From the NCBI GenBank assembly GCA_964017235.1, contig OZ024929.1, forward strand, positions 29,633,464 through 29,697,463: a stretch of DNA of 64,000 bases. Direction: 5' to 3'. This stretch comes from Sabellastarte sp. h YS-2021 (taxonomy: Eukaryota; Annelida; Polychaeta; Sabellida; Sabellidae). The position numbers and the translations under genes are program-made. The notes below the pieces were generated by a model that was given only the letters and a program-made list of their open reading frames with translations, ran no database searches and had not been told where the DNA came from. The first letter of the stretch is position 1, and every line of letters begins with the position of its first letter. Positions 44,651 to 54,909 of this stretch are shown here, one piece after another.

Positions 44651-45130
44651 GCCTCTCTGGGAACGACTCGGAAAATGTCTAATGTCTTATGATTTATGCC
44701 TTACGAACTGGATGGTGTGCCTTAGAATCCGTTGATACAGAGATTAAGCACTTGGACAACTGATTGGATTGGATCACTAATAAAACTAAGTCAAGGACAG
44801 TCAACATGTCACTTGATCTTCATTGCAAGTTCTACCCTGACATCCAAAATTAGAATATTTGGATCTCATCACTCGACAAGAACTACAGCATTGACATACT
44901 ATTTTTTATATATTTTTATCATGGTTTTCAAGTTTCGACTTTAAAATGATATAAAAACATCAACCCATTTCTTATTCTGATTATATGTTAATAATAAGCA
45001 CTTAACGTAGAATACTGTCATTAACAATATTGCATTCTGCTTATTGTGGCAAGCTATATCATGTGTGTTTGTCTTCAAGGCTTCTCCTAAAAGTTTCATG
45101 TATGATTGTGCTGAATTAGATTTATTTTGT
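44651..45130. other. No recognisable gene
   Basis: AT-rich DNA after the LINE, perhaps including its 3' untranslated part. Confidence 0.5.
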
Positions 45131-45345
45131 GTTTATGCCACATTCAACAGCCAGGGTCATATTGGAATGGCTGGATTATGGCTGGAAGAACCAGAGCATA
45201 CTAGTTGGTGAAGATTCTGCACTGTTAACCACCGGGCATCGGCAAATAACTACCAACTTTCCTACATGAAGCGCCCAAGCCGAGATTTGAACCGGCAACC
45301 TCAGAGGTTGAAGGCAAGCACTCTAACTACTACACCACCGATACC
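45131..45345 (-). mobile_element. tRNA-derived SINE
   Basis: On minus: TATCGGTGGTGTAGTAGTTA (A box), GGTTCAAATCTCGGC (B box), then GGGAAGTTGGTAGTT-like body and AATATGACCCTGGCTGTTGA at the tail. Same family as 53478-53699. Target duplication not resolved. Confidence 0.75.
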
Positions 45346-47870
45346 ATATAGTTGTACTAGAAAACAGCCTGACCCCAAGATATGTCGAGGGGTGGATCCA
45401 GACTGGAATCTACTACTTCCTGTCTTGAAGATCCAAGCAACCTTTCATTTTCCTGCACTTTAATTCCTCTGACACACAGCTTCCCAACCCTGTAGTGGGT
45501 TAGTCTATTCAGTGGAATGCTGGCATAAGCTAGAAACCGAAATATGTTCCCTGTATGACTTCTTTAGCAGTAGATGCAAGTATTATCATTTTATCATCAA
45601 GTTGCAGTTCAGTAACATTTTAGAATACCAGCTGTGTTTATAAGTTTTTGTAATTTAAACATACATCCAAAGTAAAAATTTCGCCTTGATGGTAATTTAG
45701 AATAAAATGTTTGATTTATTCGATTCCAATGTTTGATAAAGTTTTGAATTTAGCAAAATTAATAGGTATCTGAACATTTAATAAATGTTTTAATTTAGAA
45801 AATCTAAGTTCTGAGATAAATTTTGATATAGCTGAAGAGACTTTTCAGGTTGCCTATCCTGGTGTTAAACCTAATCTTCCCCATTCGCTAGAAGCATTGG
45901 TCTGAGAAATACAAGCTGGGCTTGCCTGTAAAGCTGTGATTGATCAAATTTCTGAAAGCATTTTTGTTTGGGCTTTCTATGTAACACAAGTTCTGTGTAA
46001 GCTATCTCAGTAGAAGAGAGTGGATAGCTTTGCTTTAATTAATTGTATATAAAGTGATTTTTTTGCTATTCTCCTAATTTTATGCTTTTGTTTGTAAATT
46101 AATTATTTTTGTCATATTAATTAGAGGTATTTAGGCACGATAGTACACTACTTCCAGGAGCAAAAGTGTGAGACTGTTGCCAAAGAGGATACTAATTGAG
46201 AGCAGAACATTTGGGTGGCTTAAACTCTGCACATTGCCATGCATTCAACATTGTAAAGTATGCCACTATCTTTTCAAATAATGTCTCAGTTTGGATTTGA
46301 ACCCCAGACCATATAGCTGGGAGGCAAGTGGTCTACCACTGCGTACTGAGGCCCCTCACTGGTGGACAGAAATATGAGTTATATAGTGCTTTGTGTCATG
46401 TAAACAAACAACCAAAGCCAAGTATGTCAAAACATGTTGAATTAATATTTTCCTTGCTTCTTCTAAGTACTTGTTCAGAATTCCAGTTGCTCAAAAAGCT
46501 TGGATTTCTTGATTACTTTTGTGGCTTAGCCACTTTTGGTTCTTAACATTTTTAAAATCTGGTCTGTATTTTGAGCAATGAAACATTTAGGTGATTTAAT
46601 CATACTTTTCAAAATCAAACAAAATCTTAAATCACATCAATTAATTCAATTATTAAATGTGTATTAAATAAAATAATTTGATATTCATTGCATTGTTCTA
46701 ACCTTGTGTCCAGACTACGGTATTTCCCAGAGGCTAGAAGAAAAGCCAAGAAGAAGCAAGAGGGTTTTCATTGTCACATGAGATATTGTCAGAAGCTCAT
46801 ATCTCTTGTGCAGGATACAATGTTGATGATGTTTTTGTATTAAGCGGTAATTTTTCTCACATAATCAACCATGATTGAAAAAAAAAAAATATATATATAT
46901 GTATAAGTTTAAATTCTGTAGTCACTTTCAATACTGTACATGTTATATCACGATGGGTAGTTTTATGGATAGAGGAAACTAGTATAAACAGTTATGTACA
47001 GTACATACAAGGTTATGTACTGTAAACTGCTGACCATCGGTAAACAACTACCAACTTTTCTACACAGTGTCTGGGGTTTGAAACGAAGACCTCAGAGGTG
47101 GGAGGCAATAGTGTTACCACTGTGCCATCGCGGGTCAGGTCATGCGATGGGATCCAAATGTTAAGTTTAATTTCCTTGACCCAGTTTTATCATATGATCC
47201 TGTTTCAATTTTTTAACTGACCAACACTTGATGCCTCTTTTACCAAGAAATTCTCATCTATTCAAACCCATCAGCAATTTCAGGGAAAAATACCATTAAA
47301 GATTTTTTTTCTAATTTAAGTGGCTTTTTTGCCATTATCAGAACTAGACAAAGGTTCATGAGATTCTAATTTGTACCATATGTGTGCGTACATCCATGCG
47401 TGCGTGTGTCACGCAGTTTTCTCTAAAACTGCTACAATTACATATTTTTGTTAAATTACTAGTCCTAATGAATTTTATGCCTTTCAATAGTTTTTGGTTT
47501 TGTGAACTTTGACCTACTTCTGAGTGAGCAATTGCACATTAACCCAATATAATTAAATGGCTTATAACTCTCAAACTATTGCATGTACAGTATTTTCCGC
47601 AAATATGTTGTTCAGGTACTTTTTCCGCACCTACAATTAACATGGTCAGTAGTTTGGAATTGTATCTCCATAGCTAAGTGAGTAATAGCTACTTTGTCAC
47701 TTTTTATGGTAACCATAATTAGTAAATGGCTTATATCTTCAAAAGTATTGCAGCTACATAATTTCTCTCAAATATGTTGTTCATCTACTGTTTTGTGAAC
47801 TGTAACATATTCAAGTTGCACACTTGTTACTCAATGTACAAGTGAGAAATGGCTACTTTATTGCTACTTC
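45346..47870. other. Mostly unassigned, with two old SINE relics
   Basis: Minus-strand SINE heads are at 46275-46355 (GAACCCCAGACC, GTCTACCACTGCGTACTGAG) and 47030-47135 (GAGGTGGGAGGCAATAGTGT). An A-run followed by (TA)n is at 46878-46900. Blocks near 47560-47880 repeat ATGGCTTATAACTCTCAAA in diverged form and lead into the next satellite. No gene found. Confidence 0.5.
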
Positions 47871-47879
47871 TAGTGAAAA

Positions 47880-48545
47880 TGTGAAAAATCATAAATATCT
47901 CGAAAACTGTAAGAGTTAAGAATTTTTGACCCACAGGGTAATATAAGAGTATCTATGCAAAGGGGAAAAATTTCAATTTTCGCCACTTTTGGCGAATATT
48001 TGACCCACAGGGTAATACAGGAGTATCCTGTGACAAGAGGAAAATTTTAATTTTCACCACTTTTGCCAGCCATCTCAGATTTTAGCGGAAAATGAAAAAT
48101 TATGAATATCTCAAAAACCATAAGAGATAGAGCGATTTTGAGCAAAGTTTTGACCCACAGGGTAGTGTAGGAGTATGCCATGTAAAGAGAAATTTTTTTT
48201 TTCAATTTTCGCCACTTTTGGCGGCCATCTTGGATTTTAGTGGAAAATACAAATTGTAAATGTCTCGAAAACCGTAAGAGTGATTTTGAGGGATTTTTGA
48301 CCCACAGGGTAGTACAAGAGTATCCTGTGCCTACTGGAAAGATTTTAATTTTCGACACTTGGCAGCCATCTTGGGTTTTAGTGGAAAATAAAACATTGAA
48401 AATATCTCAGAAACTGTAAGAGATAGATCGATTTCGAGTGATTTTTTGACCCACAGGCTAGTACAAGAGTATTCTGTGCAAAGGGGAAAATTTCAGTTTT
48501 CGCCACTTTTTGTGGCCATCTTGAATTTTAGTGGAAAATGAAACA
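47880..48545. repeat. Satellite 'TTTTGACCCACAGGGTA', ~125-bp unit
   Basis: Five or six units contain TTTTTGACCCACAGGGTA, TTTCGCCACTTTTGGCGGCC and AATATCTCGAAAACCGTAAG. It is a reverse-orientation relative of the GGCCGCC satellite at 12790 (GACCCACAGGG is the inverse of CCCTGTGGGTC). A SINE ends the array at 48552. Confidence 0.8.
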
Positions 48546-48551
48546 TTGAGG

Positions 48552-49480
48552 GGCCATGGTGGCAGAGTGGTAACACTAGTACTCTCGCCTCCCACCTCTG
48601 AGGCCGGGGTTCGGTTCCCAGCATGGCCTCAAGTGGGAAAGGGTGTGGTGTTTGCTTAGTGTTACAGCTGTAAGTTGGGCATGATCTCCCTCAGTGGTCA
48701 AGTGGGTAACACACTTGCCTGGCATGCTGTTAATTCGGGTTCAAGCCTGGGTCAGGGAGATACATAGACAACTGCCTACACTCCACAAGTTACCCACAAC
48801 CCTCACCCAAAAATAAACCACATTCTAGGGTTGTGGGCATACCATTGTAAAAGATAATACAATGGAACACCCACTTTAGCTTAGGCAAGCAAAATTAGGT
48901 CAGGCAATATGGATGTCTATGGGGCTCTATGACTAGTTAACAACTGGCTACAGTCAGTGCACAATTTTGAGAGTGTAAGGTAGTTGTTTAATGTAATTGG
49001 CTCTAACTGAATGTTATTAGTGAGTGTTCTGTAGGCTGGTAGTACTGGCTACTTAGGTTGAAGTCGGTTAGAGTCACTTTCCTACCTTGAGTATATGTAG
49101 CAAAAGATTTTATGGTCAGCTAGACTGTTGCCTTGTCCTGTCAGTCATACCCAACTTAGTTAAAGTTATTTAGTTGTTTAACATCCACATCAACCACTCA
49201 GGGTCATACTGGGACTATCACATTTACAATAGAGAGAGACAGAGGCTTGGAGATGACTAATTATCAACGTCTCCAAAGTTCTTTTAGGTGTCACTGGGGA
49301 AAGGGCCCAATAACACGGACCTCCATTATAGTGATCATCTGAGTCACTATGTATCTCCCTGACCCAGGCTTGACCCCTAATTAACAGTGTGCCCGGCAAA
49401 TGTGTTACCCACTTGACCACTAAGGGAGATCATGCCCAACTTAGAGCTTTAGCTCTGAGCAAACACCACACCCTCTATTA
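48552..49480. repeat. Inverted pair of SINE-containing arms
   Basis: A SINE head (GGGGCCATGGTGGCAGAGTG, B box GGGTTCGGTTCCC) at 48552 runs into GGTGTGGTGTTTGC and a second tRNA-like head GATCTCCCTCAGTGGTCAAG with GGGTTCAAGCC at 48687-48770. The block 48650-48778 is inverted at 49345-49478. The tail between arms (49150-49250) has CAACCACTCAGGGTCATACT. This may be a head-to-head SINE pair or a foldback that captured SINEs. Confidence 0.6.
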
Positions 49481-49576
49481 GCATAGATTGGTGTTATAAA
49501 GGAAAAATGTTTGGTCAACTTTATTCTGCATTAGCTACCTCCATTGCAGTTTTAAATTCATCCCAATGTGACCCAG

Positions 49577-49855
49577 TCTTAAGTTATAATTGCGAGACAA
49601 TTTTGTTGTTTTTCATTTTAAAAAAAAAATCATAAGTCATAATTACGACTTAGTATCTCGTAATTACGACTTGTGTAAGTCGTAATTACGACTTATGTAA
49701 GTTGTAATTACGAGATAGTAATGTTTTTGGTTTTAAAAAAAATTCATAAGTCGTAATTACGACTTACGAGTTCTTGTTTTTGGTTTTAAAAAAATTCCAT
49801 AAGTCATAATTACGACTTAATTTTTTTTTTCAACATGACCCTTATAGGCTTCCGT
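49577..49855. repeat. Array of AATTA-centred palindromes
   Basis: Five to six palindromes AAGTCGTAATTACGACTT or variants (AAGTCATAATTACGACTT, TCTCGTAATTACGA) lie between 49629 and 49818. The right edge TTTTTTTTCAACATGACCCT, then TATAGGCTTCCG matches the end of the element at 51531-51839. Confidence 0.75.
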
Positions 49856-49859
49856 ACCC

Positions 49860-50655
49860 AGGTGATTTGATGAGATCCAAATGTCATGTAAATACTAGGT
49901 AAATAAAAACTTTACTCATAAAATAAAATCTTGACTTGTATTGTTTAAAACAGTCACATATATGAAATAAGTGAATACAGTAAGAATAAGTTAAGGCTTA
50001 TGTTTTTGTATAGGTCGATTTACACTTAGGGTTAATAGCACTTTTCAACGCTGTATAGGCCAAAGCATGGATAAATAAGTATTATTTTTCTATTCAGGGC
50101 CAGTGCCTGAAGTTGAACACAGAATCTCAGAAGTGGAGGGCATGTACCCACTATACAAGGTTTACACCTTTTGTCATAAGAAAAATGCATTATTTATCAC
50201 AGAAGATAAATTTTAAAGTTTGTTTAATGTTTGTTTCCGAAATGTCTTCTTATTTTCCAATGAATAAATATTACAAGAGTACGTTATGGGGCCAGTCCAA
50301 TATATATTTCTTTTCACCACAACAACGTATCAAACGTTCATTTTTAATAAGTACAAATTTAAGTGCTGCAGTGAGAAACATATGAGCAGATATAGTTCTA
50401 GAATAAAAGAATTGATTACATAGACAATACATCTAAATTTGTAAAACTTAGAACATAAGCAATAAGGTTAAAGTTGTTGTTTTACGCTGATTTGAAAAAC
50501 TGAAATGAAATGCACGTCAATGTTCCCAGTTAATCAAATGTTAGCATAGGTTGGAATGCATGTAAAGGCTCCCAGCTAATCAAATGTGAGCATAGACTGG
50601 AAACCGCTACCACCTGCATGAGACCTAAGTGATTAAATATCAACTTTGATATCTG
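49860..50655. other. No recognisable gene
   Basis: AT-rich. A 90-codon frame at 50113-50385 has no known motif. A short repeated phrase (CCCAGYTAATCAAATGTKAGC) occurs twice near 50526-50590. Confidence 0.5.
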
Positions 50656-50659
50656 AACT

Positions 50660-51404
50660 GGGCCGGTATTCACAAAGGGTCTTAGACTTAGCCAGGTCTT
50701 AGGCTTAAATGTGGTCTTAAAGGTCAAAGTTGGGGTTTTACGTCCCGTTCAACAGCCAGGGTCATATTGGGACAGGTCCTCAGAATTGCCACTTGTGGGA
50801 CTCGAACCCACAGAGGTGACAGCCTATGATTAGATGCCAAACTTGCAAACCACTAGGCCACTGAGGACCTAAATGTGGTCTTAAAGTTGAGACTTTTGTC
50901 TCAGCTAAGTTTTGTCTTAAATCCGTATTCACAAAAAGGGACTTAGCTAAGTCCAAGATTATCAAATAACCACAGTGGTTTTATGAGTCATGTGACCTTT
51001 CTTTTCTGTTTCAAACTATACTATTGGTGATATATATCATTCATTTAATGCATTTTATCAAAGGAAAAGTGCTGTCTTGAAATGGAAAACCTTGTTACCA
51101 CACATAAACTCCCAAAGACTGCTTTAGTGAGGTGTTCTGTATAATTATACTTTATTTACAGCCATTTCAAATTTTGAAGTGGAGAAAAGTTTATGGCGGC
51201 CATATTTAAGTCCTCTTTACAAAATTTAAGCCCACTACCAACCAGTCTTAGAGTTGAGCCCTTGACTAAGCCTAAGACCGGTCTTAAATTCTTTGTGAAC
51301 ACCACTAAGCCTAAGACAATAGTCTTTAGCAGTTTTTGGGCAGAAACTTGAGACAAAAGTCTCAACTTTAAGCCTAAGCCCTGGCTAAGACCTTTCATGA
51401 ATAC
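50660..51404. mobile_element. Foldback element with GGCCGGTATTCA termini
   Basis: GGCCGGTATTCACAAAGGGT, then CTTAGACTTAGCC at the left is inverted at 51350-51404 (GGCTAAGACCTTTCATGAAT, then ACG). Inside are further CTTAG/CTAAG-rich inverted blocks and TTATGGCGGCCATATTTAAG at 51193. A relative lies at 52733-53265. The SINE at 50723-50870 interrupts it. Confidence 0.65.
50723..50870 (-). mobile_element. tRNA-derived SINE with perfect 16-bp duplication
   Basis: Same family as 11557-11706, almost identical over 148 bp. Flanked by AAATGTGGTCTTAAAG at 50707-50722 and 50871-50886. B box GGGTTCGAGTCCC on minus. The long, perfect duplication and near-identity of copies 39 kb apart suggest recent activity. 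Confidence 0.9.

Positions 51405-51433
<29 letters not shown>
51405..51433 (+). repeat. 29-base poly(G) run
   Basis: An uninterrupted run of 29 G directly follows the end of the foldback element. Its exact length is probably unreliable in any assembly. Confidence 0.9.
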
Positions 51434-51436
<3 letters not shown>

Positions 51437-51530
51437 AACAATCTGGCGGTCAATACATGTTGACCTGCGGTGTACAAGTGTGGTATGAAAAGTAGAATGT
51501 TATTTACATCCAAATATACGTATGTTTATA

Positions 51531-51839
51531 AAGGCCTATATGGGTCATGTTGAAAAAAAAATTAATTATGGTTTCCATAACCTATGACAATGAAACAAAA
51601 CTTTTCCAAAACGAAAAACAAATTTCATAACTCATAATTATGAGATAAAATCTTTTTAAACAAGAAAATAGGTTTCTTGGCTTTCAAGTAGGAGATAAAT
51701 GTAACAGGTTTTTTTATCATGGATTATGAGCAATGGGAGTTGGTTTGCGTTCAAAAATTATTATCTCATAATTATAACTTACATAAAAGTCATAATTGAA
51801 AGTTATATATTTTTTTCAACATTACCCTTATGGGCTTCC
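51531..51839. mobile_element. ~310-bp foldback (MITE) with AATTA palindromes
   Basis: Left AAGGCCTATATGGGTCATGT, then TGAAAAAAAAATTA is inverted at the right (TTTTTTTCAACATTACCCTT, then ATGGGCTTCC). The inside has palindromes ACTCATAATTATGAGA (51631) and ATCTCATAATTATAACTT (51762). Same family as the array at 49577-49855. Confidence 0.65.
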
Positions 51840-51929
51840 GCATGACCCTTATTCCCGTCCTCATTAACTATGCCAAACGAAGATGTTCGTGCCAGACGTG
51901 TCAAGTTTCTACCTTTTCTGTCGCTATAA

Positions 51930-52250
51930 CGGGCCTTTTTTCATAGAAGCGTGAATCAGTTTATGGGTCTAGTTTTGATGAATTTTTGACTTTGAACCTG
52001 AATAACACAAAGAGTATTTCATATATTTTCAATGTTAATATCTCAAATAATAGGTGTGTTATCCCTTTATTACTTTGCCAAATATTAATTGCCCAATATT
52101 TATACAAATATTAAAAATATTGCTTTTTCTGTCTCTAATTGACCAAAAGCGTTGAATCAGTTTTTGGGTCTATTTTGAAAAAAATGTCACACTTGACTGA
52201 ACCCCCAGCTGTTTGAAGTTCACTATATATAGACTGTAACACAAGCATAC
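51930..52250. repeat. Left arm of a large inverted repeat
   Basis: GAAGCGTGAATCAGTTTATG, GGTTCAAAGTCAAAAATTCA (as reverse complement) and TATCTCAAATAATAGGTGTG are inverted in 54415-54905. The arms are about 2.1 kb apart. The left arm lacks the MITE present in the right arm. Confidence 0.75.
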
Positions 52251-52732
52251 TGACCAAATTGTGAGCCTATTTGGCCAAGTATTTTGTGTAGTGGGGTGTC
52301 TTCAAGTACTTCAATTATAAAAACTTTTGTGTGTTTGATGTATAATTACAAATGTAAACACATATTAATGGTTGGGGTGTTTTATTACAACATTTTCATT
52401 TTTCTCTTCATCACTCTTAATAAAATTTAACAGTCTGTTGAAATAACATTGGACAACATTACACAAAAAAACTTGCACTGTAAGCTATACTAAGGTGCAA
52501 GACAAATAACAATAAATAACAAGTATCAAAACAAGGCAATATCAAATCATTAATTGGAAAACTAAAAGTTGTGAAGCTTTAAAATTTATTAATTGAAGTA
52601 TTGCTGTCAATGAAAATAACAGAATTAGGTAGAATTACCTATAACCAGAGCACTTGGAGAGTACATACCTCGGTCAATGCATGTAATAAGTAAGTAGATA
52701 AATCCAAGTTATTTTGTAATATCCAGGGGCCG

Positions 52733-53265
52733 GTTTCATAAAGGGTATCAAACTTAATCTAAGTCAGGGACTTAAATCTGAGTCTTTTGTCTTTGCCAAG
52801 AGCTGGACTTTCACAAAGAGTGACTTAGCGAAGTCCAAGTTTGTCATCTAACCACATGATTTTCTATGTCATGTGACCCTTTATTTCTACTCAAAATATT
52901 TTAGTGATAACATATATCCCTTGTTTAGCTCATTTTATCTTTGAAAACATGCTATATTTTTAAATGGAAAACCTTATAATCACACAGACATGTCCAAAGA
53001 ATAATTTAGGGAGGTGTTCTATATATTTATTCTTTATTTTTAAGCATTTCAAATTTTGAAGTGAGAAACATATATGGCAGCCATATTTAAGCCTTTGTTT
53101 ACAAAAGTTAAGCCCACTCTTTGTAGACTTAGCTAAAGCCTAGACTTAGCAGCTCTGTGAAATCCTCCAAGTCTAAGATCACAGACTTAGCCTCATTTTA
53201 AGACAAAAGTCTTCAATTTAAGTATAATTCTGGGCTAAGTCCTTTTGTGAAATCGACCCCAGATG
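52733..53265. mobile_element. Foldback element with GGCCGGTTTCATAAAGGG terminus
   Basis: GGGGCCGGTTTCATAAAGGG at the left, CCTTTTGTGAAATCGACCCC at the right, with CTTAG-rich inverted blocks between and TGGCAGCCATATTTAAGCC at 53076, as in 50660-51404. Non-coding. Confidence 0.6.
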
Positions 53266-53286
53266 ATAATCCAGATCACTTTCCTA

Positions 53287-53358
53287 TGTTGAGGTTAGCT
53301 GGGATTCAAACTCTGATGGTGGGAGGTGAGTGTGTTACCACTGCGCCTCCATGGCCCC
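53287..53358 (-). mobile_element. SINE head fragment
   Basis: Minus reads GGGGCCATGGAGGCGCAGTG, GTAACACACTCACCTCCCAC and GAGTTTGAATCCCAGC; only the tRNA-like head remains. Confidence 0.7.
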
Positions 53359-53477
53359 TGTTATAAAAATGATACCTCCTTGGTGGAGGTAATAATCAGT
53401 TGCAGCTATCTATATATCATTCTCATGAGAAATATGTTTGAAATATTACTGTACAAAACATTTTGACAGAGTCTAGG

Positions 53478-53699
53478 GGGGGCTCGGTGGTGTAGTGGTT
53501 AGAGTTCACGCCTCCAACCTCTGAGGCCGCCGGTTCGAATCTCGGGCCTGGTGCTTCATGGTGGAAAGTTGGTAGTTACTTGCCGATGGCCGGTGGTTTA
53601 CAGTGCAGTATGCACTGGTCTCCTCCACCTGTAACCTACCCATCGCAATATGACCCTGGCTGTTGAACGCGACGTAAAACAATAAATAAAATAAATAAA
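53478..53699 (+). mobile_element. Full-length tRNA-derived SINE with 15-bp duplication
   Basis: Head GGGGCTCGGTGGTGTAGTGG (A box TGGTGTAGTGGTTAGAG), B box CCGGTTCGAATCTCGGG, body GAAAGTTGGTAGTTACTTGC, tail TATGACCCTGGCTGTTGAAC, then GCGACGTAAAAC and (AATA)n. Flanked by TTGACAGAGTCTAGG at 53463-53477 and 53700-53714. The clearest complete SINE in the window. Confidence 0.9.
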
Positions 53700-53714
53700 T
53701 TGACAGAGTCTAGG

Positions 53715-53905
53715 TCAAAGGTCAGACTAAGGTCACAGTATGACATTGCACATCTATAATCCCTAACCCATACCCCTATCAACATCCTTGGTAACATCTA
53801 ACAGATTCTGAGATACAGGCCAGACCGGATATTTACCCCTGCCCACCTGCCCACCCATCTGTTCACTTGTCAGCACAGTTAGATGCCATGGGTGAAAACA
53901 ATACC
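53715..53905 (-). repeat. Diverged 'ggtcaaaggtca' element fragment
   Basis: TCAAAGGTCAGACTAAGGTC, CATCTATAATCCCTAACCCA and CCATGGGTGAAAACAATACC match the hairpin-ended element at 10149-10718 in order. The closing hairpin is lost. Confidence 0.65.
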
Positions 53906-53989
53906 TGCATTTGGACAACTTGAAATCATAATTTGGTCAGTCCTAAGTGACCACAGGTAACAGTACATATATTGTAAATCTCTGAAGTG

Positions 53990-54905
53990 ATAAGTCAAGT
54001 GTTAATTTTTTCCCAAATAGACCCATCCACTGATCAGAGGGTTTTCAACAATAAGAGACAAAAAAGACAATGTGTTTCATATTTCTACAAATATTTAGAA
54101 AATGATATCTGGTACAATTATAAAGGGATAACATCTCAGCTATCACCATGAAAACAAATGAAATACTGGATGTAATATTAAGGTTTGAACTAAAAAAGAT
54201 ACCAAAATTAGACCCATGAACTGATCATTACTTCCACCAAGAAACACTTCATATTCTAGAAATATAAACATGCAGAGACACTACTTCATACTAGAAATTG
54301 GTAAAACAGGCTCATTATTTGATTCCTCACCACATATAATATGCCATTTATGGTACACTTCATATAGTTGAAGTATTCATTCAGTGTTTACCTTTTTTTC
54401 AGAATAGACCCAAAAACTGATTCAAGGGTTTTCATCAATTAGAGACAAACAAAGTAATATTTTTAATATTTGCATAAATATTATGGAATTAATATTTGGC
54501 AAATAATAAAGGGATAACACACCTATTCACTAGCGGATCCAGGGGGGGTTCAGGGGGTTCGAACCCCCCTTTGAAAAATAATGTAAAGGGGTTCAACCCA
54601 AAGTACAAAATTATTTCTTGAGAGTGTTGTTAAATTTATAGAAAATGCAATATATTTTACCAAAAATTAATATTTTTCCCGGGGGCATGCCCCCAACCCC
54701 CTTAGTTATAATATGCCTGATGTGAACCCCCACCTTCCTCAATGTGAACCCCCACCTTACTCGATGTGAACCCCCACCTTACTTAAAGGCTGGATCCGCC
54801 CCTACTATTATTTGAGGTATTAACATTGAAAATATTTGTGTTATTCAGGTTCAAAGTCAAAAATTCACCAAAATTAGACCCATAAACTGATTCACGCTTC
54901 TACTG
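53990..54905. repeat. Right arm: repeated 'tagacccat-aactgat' blocks
   Basis: Two direct, diverged units, 53999-54235 and 54405-54905, contain GACCCATNNACTGATC, ATAAAGGGATAACA and CAAAATTAGACCCATAAACT. The second is the inverse of 51930-52250. It is interrupted by the MITE at 54528-54806. Confidence 0.7.
54528..54806. mobile_element. GGATCC-ended MITE with 3-bp ATT duplication
   Basis: Ends CACTAGCGGATCCAGG and CTGGATCCGCCCCTACT. ATT is on both sides (54525-54527, 54807-54809). The paralogous arm at 51930-52250 shows the empty site as CACACCTATTATTTGAG. A 3-bp duplication is compatible with PIF/Harbinger mobilisation. The interior has TTCGAACCCCC and three AATGTGAACCCCCACCTTAC-like repeats. 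Confidence 0.7.
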
Positions 54906-54909
54906 TATA

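Noticed and set aside
46328..46546. 72-codon frame as a host gene
   Set aside because: It begins inside a reversed SINE head and shows no recognisable domain.
53478..53560. Apparent tRNA gene
   Set aside because: A and B boxes are present, but the sequence continues into a SINE body and tail with target duplications and cannot fold a full cloverleaf acceptor stem.
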